Assembly: GCF_900101545.1 (NCBI RefSeq)
Contig: NZ_FMZU01000001.1
Span: 372,001 to 436,000 of the forward strand
Reading direction: 5' to 3'
Source: Variovorax sp. CF079
Lineage (GTDB): Bacteria > Pseudomonadota > Gammaproteobacteria > Burkholderiales > Burkholderiaceae_C
DNA length: 64,000 bases
In this document: in pieces, positions 62,364-64,000 of the stretch
How positions within the stretch are numbered: the first letter of the stretch is position 1
Layout: each line of letters opens with the position of its first letter
Program-made: the position numbers and the translations under genes
The notes under the pieces: generated by a model
Told to the model about the DNA's origin: nothing
The model's input: the letters and a program-made list of their open reading frames with translations, nothing else
Database searches by the model: none

Positions 62364-63104
62364 ATGCCTCAAGTACTGATCTCTCTGTCGTCCTTCGGCG
62401 CGGCCGAGGTGGGGCGGCACGGCCAGCTGTGGTGTGCGCAACTGGCCATGGCGGCCGGCGCCGACAGCGTCGAGGTGCGCGGCGAATTGCTGCGCGATCC
62501 TGCGGCCGAACTGCCTGCGCTCGCGGGCCTTGCTTCGGTCTACTCCAGTCCCGAAGGTCTCTGGGCCGAGGGTGGCTTGCTCGACAGCGCTGCACTCGCG
62601 CGCGGCCTCGCCGCCGCGACCATGCTGGGCGCGCGCCGGCTCAAGATGGCCATCGGCGACTTTCGCGCGTCCTCGCACGGCGCGCTGGCCGGCCTGCGCT
62701 CGCGGCTTGCCGAGACGCCGATCGAACTCGTGATCGAGAACGACCAGACCGTGTCGGCCGGCACGCTGCCCGCGCTGCAAAGCTTCTTCGATGCGGCCGA
62801 CCATGCCGGGCTCGATCTCGGCATGACCTTCGACATGGGCAACTGGCACTGGATCGGCGAATGCCCGCTGCAGGCGGCCCAGGCGCTGGCCCCGCGCGTG
62901 CGCTACGTGCATTGCAAGGGGGTTCAGCGCCTGCCGGCCAAATGGGTCGCGGTGCCGCTGGCCGAATCCGCCGCGCCCTGGCGCGCCGTGCTGCGCGCCT
63001 TGCCGGCCGAGGTGCCGCACGCAATCGAATACCCTCTGATCGGCGACGATTTGCTCGCCATCACGCGCGACCAGATTGCGCATATCCGAGCATTGCGAAC
63101 ATGA
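62364..63104 (+). CDS. Sugar-phosphate isomerase/epimerase-like TIM barrel
   Basis: A 246-residue protein of the xylose-isomerase-like TIM barrel type: VEVRGELL, IELVIENDQ, FDMGNWHW and YVHCKGV are the usual metal- and substrate-binding strands. Such proteins isomerise or epimerise sugars or keto-acids; here a step before the kinase is likely. Three bases separate it from the ATPase; it overlaps the kinase by ATGA. Confidence 0.78.
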   Translation: MPQVLISLSSFGAAEVGRHGQLWCAQLAMAAGADSVEVRGELLRDPAAELPALAGLASVYSSPEGLWAEGGLLDSAALARGLAAATMLGARRLKMAIGDFRASSHGALAGLRSRLAETPIELVIENDQTVSAGTLPALQSFFDAADHAGLDLGMTFDMGNWHWIGECPLQAAQALAPRVRYVHCKGVQRLPAKWVAVPLAESAAPWRAVLRALPAEVPHAIEYPLIGDDLLAITRDQIAHIRALRT

Positions 63105-64000
63105 CAAACCCTGCCTTCGACGTCGCGCTCTTCGGCGAGGCCATGCTCTTGCTGGTGGCCGACCAGCCTGGCCCGATCGAGAACGCCACCGCCTTCCACA
63201 AGCGCACGGCCGGTGCCGAAACCAATGTCGCGATCGGCCTCGCGCGTTTGGGCCTCAAGGTCGGCTGGGCCAGCCGGCTCGGCACCGATTCGATGGGCCG
63301 CACGCTGCTCGCCACCATGCAGGGCGAAGGCATCGATTGCTCGCACGTGATCAGCGACCCGACGCAGCGCACCGGCTTCCAGTTCAAGGGCCGCGTGACC
63401 GACGGCAGCGACCCGCCGGTGGAATACCACCGCAAGGGTTCGGCCGCGAGCCACATGGGCCCGGCCGATGTTGACGAGGCCTGGCTGCGCTCCGCGCGGC
63501 ACCTGCATGCGACCGGCGTGTTCGCGGCCATCTCCGACACCAGCCTGCAGGCCGCGATCAAGAGCATGGAGGTGATGCGCGCGGCCGGCCGCACGATCTC
63601 CTTCGATCCCAACCTGCGGCCCACGCTGTGGGCGTCGACCGAGGTGATGCGGCGTTCGATCAACGACCTCGCGGCCCGCGCCGACTGGGTGCTGCCCGGC
63701 GTTGAAGAGGGCCTGCTGCTCACCGGCGAGACGACGCCCGAGGGCGTGGCGCATTTCTATCGCGGGCTCGGCGCGAAGCTGGTGGTGGTCAAGCTCGGCG
63801 CCGAGGGCGCCTACTATGACGGCGATGTGGCCGGCACCGGGCGTATCGACGGTTTCCCGGTGGCGCAGGTGATCGATACCGTGGGCGCCGGCGACGGCTT
63901 CGCGGTCGGCGTGGTCAGCGCGCTGCTGGAAGGCAGGACGGTGCCCGAGGCGGTGCGCCGCGCTGCCTGGATCGGCGCCCGCGCCGTGCAGGTGCTGGGC
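63101..64000 (+). CDS. 2-keto-3-deoxygluconate-type PfkB kinase (3' end cut)
   Basis: The first 300 residues of a ribokinase-family sugar kinase, cut by the window end. It has the N-terminal GEAMLLL, GAETNVAIGLARLG, YHRKGSAASHM (typical of KDG kinases), FDPNLRPTLW, and the catalytic Asp265 in DTVGAGDGF. KDG kinases phosphorylate 2-keto-3-deoxygluconate. It overlaps the isomerase stop by ATGA. Confidence 0.85.
   Translation, partial: MTNPAFDVALFGEAMLLLVADQPGPIENATAFHKRTAGAETNVAIGLARLGLKVGWASRLGTDSMGRTLLATMQGEGIDCSHVISDPTQRTGFQFKGRVTDGSDPPVEYHRKGSAASHMGPADVDEAWLRSARHLHATGVFAAISDTSLQAAIKSMEVMRAAGRTISFDPNLRPTLWASTEVMRRSINDLAARADWVLPGVEEGLLLTGETTPEGVAHFYRGLGAKLVVVKLGAEGAYYDGDVAGTGRIDGFPVAQVIDTVGAGDGFAVGVVSALLEGRTVPEAVRRAAWIGARAVQVLG

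Overview
The window looks like a chromosomal segment of a high-GC betaproteobacterium of the Comamonadaceae, most like Variovorax or a close relative. The evidence is the GC-rich coding sequence, three Bug-type tripartite-tricarboxylate receptors, Burkholderiales-style gene sets (pyrG-kdsA-eno-ftsB, dapA-bamC, tsaE-amiC, coaBC-dut) and two copies of a palindromic dispersed repeat. It is densely coded: no gap exceeds about 210 bases, and many genes overlap by ATGA. I see no rRNA, tRNA, CRISPR array, prophage or insertion sequence.

Layout. 1-5.1 kb: the end of a PhoX-type phosphatase, then a leftward catabolic operon (FCD-type GntR regulator, EctD-like dioxygenase, SAF-domain NAD oxidoreductase, amidase) with a dispersed repeat inside it. 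5.1-11.0 kb: an orphan LolD-like ATPase, miaA, a Bcr/CflA exporter, an alpha/beta-hydrolase lipoprotein and mutL. 11.1-18.1 kb: DedA, a glycine-zipper lipoprotein, an NCS1 permease, amiC-tsaE diverging from queG, a small secreted protein and an AEC transporter. 18.2-27.2 kb: Bug receptors, xerD, and a TetR-centred region in which a leftward operon (flavin monooxygenase, CMD protein, AhpD-like protein, then a Bug receptor) and a rightward thiolase/MaoC operon appear to share an operator.

27.2-44.5 kb is mostly housekeeping: a DUF455 protein, gamma-carbonic anhydrase, hslO, pyrG-kdsA-DUF1330-eno-ftsB, coaBC, dut, slyD diverging from roxA, and dapA-bamC-MBL hydrolase. 44.5-52.7 kb carries an MFS transporter and both topoisomerase IV subunits: parE has a LexA-like box over its promoter, and parC lies downstream after a lytic transglycosylase and a kelch-type protein. 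52.7-59.3 kb is an envelope/lipid cluster: a NAPE-PLD-like lipoprotein, a 1184-residue patatin with a membrane block between its catalytic residues, and a CorA-like protein.

59.3-64 kb is a rightward operon: a polar-amino-acid-type ABC importer, a sugar-phosphate-isomerase-like TIM barrel and a 2-keto-3-deoxygluconate-type kinase cut by the window end. A perfect LacI-style palindrome precedes it. Import through an amino-acid-type transporter feeding a KDG-type kinase suggests an amino sugar acid such as D-glucosaminate, which is a hypothesis.

The features most worth follow-up are the shared TetR operator, the LexA-like box at parE, the split membrane patatin cluster, the LacI-type operator of the sugar-acid operon, and two symmetric divergent promoters at 28.05 and 38.97 kb.
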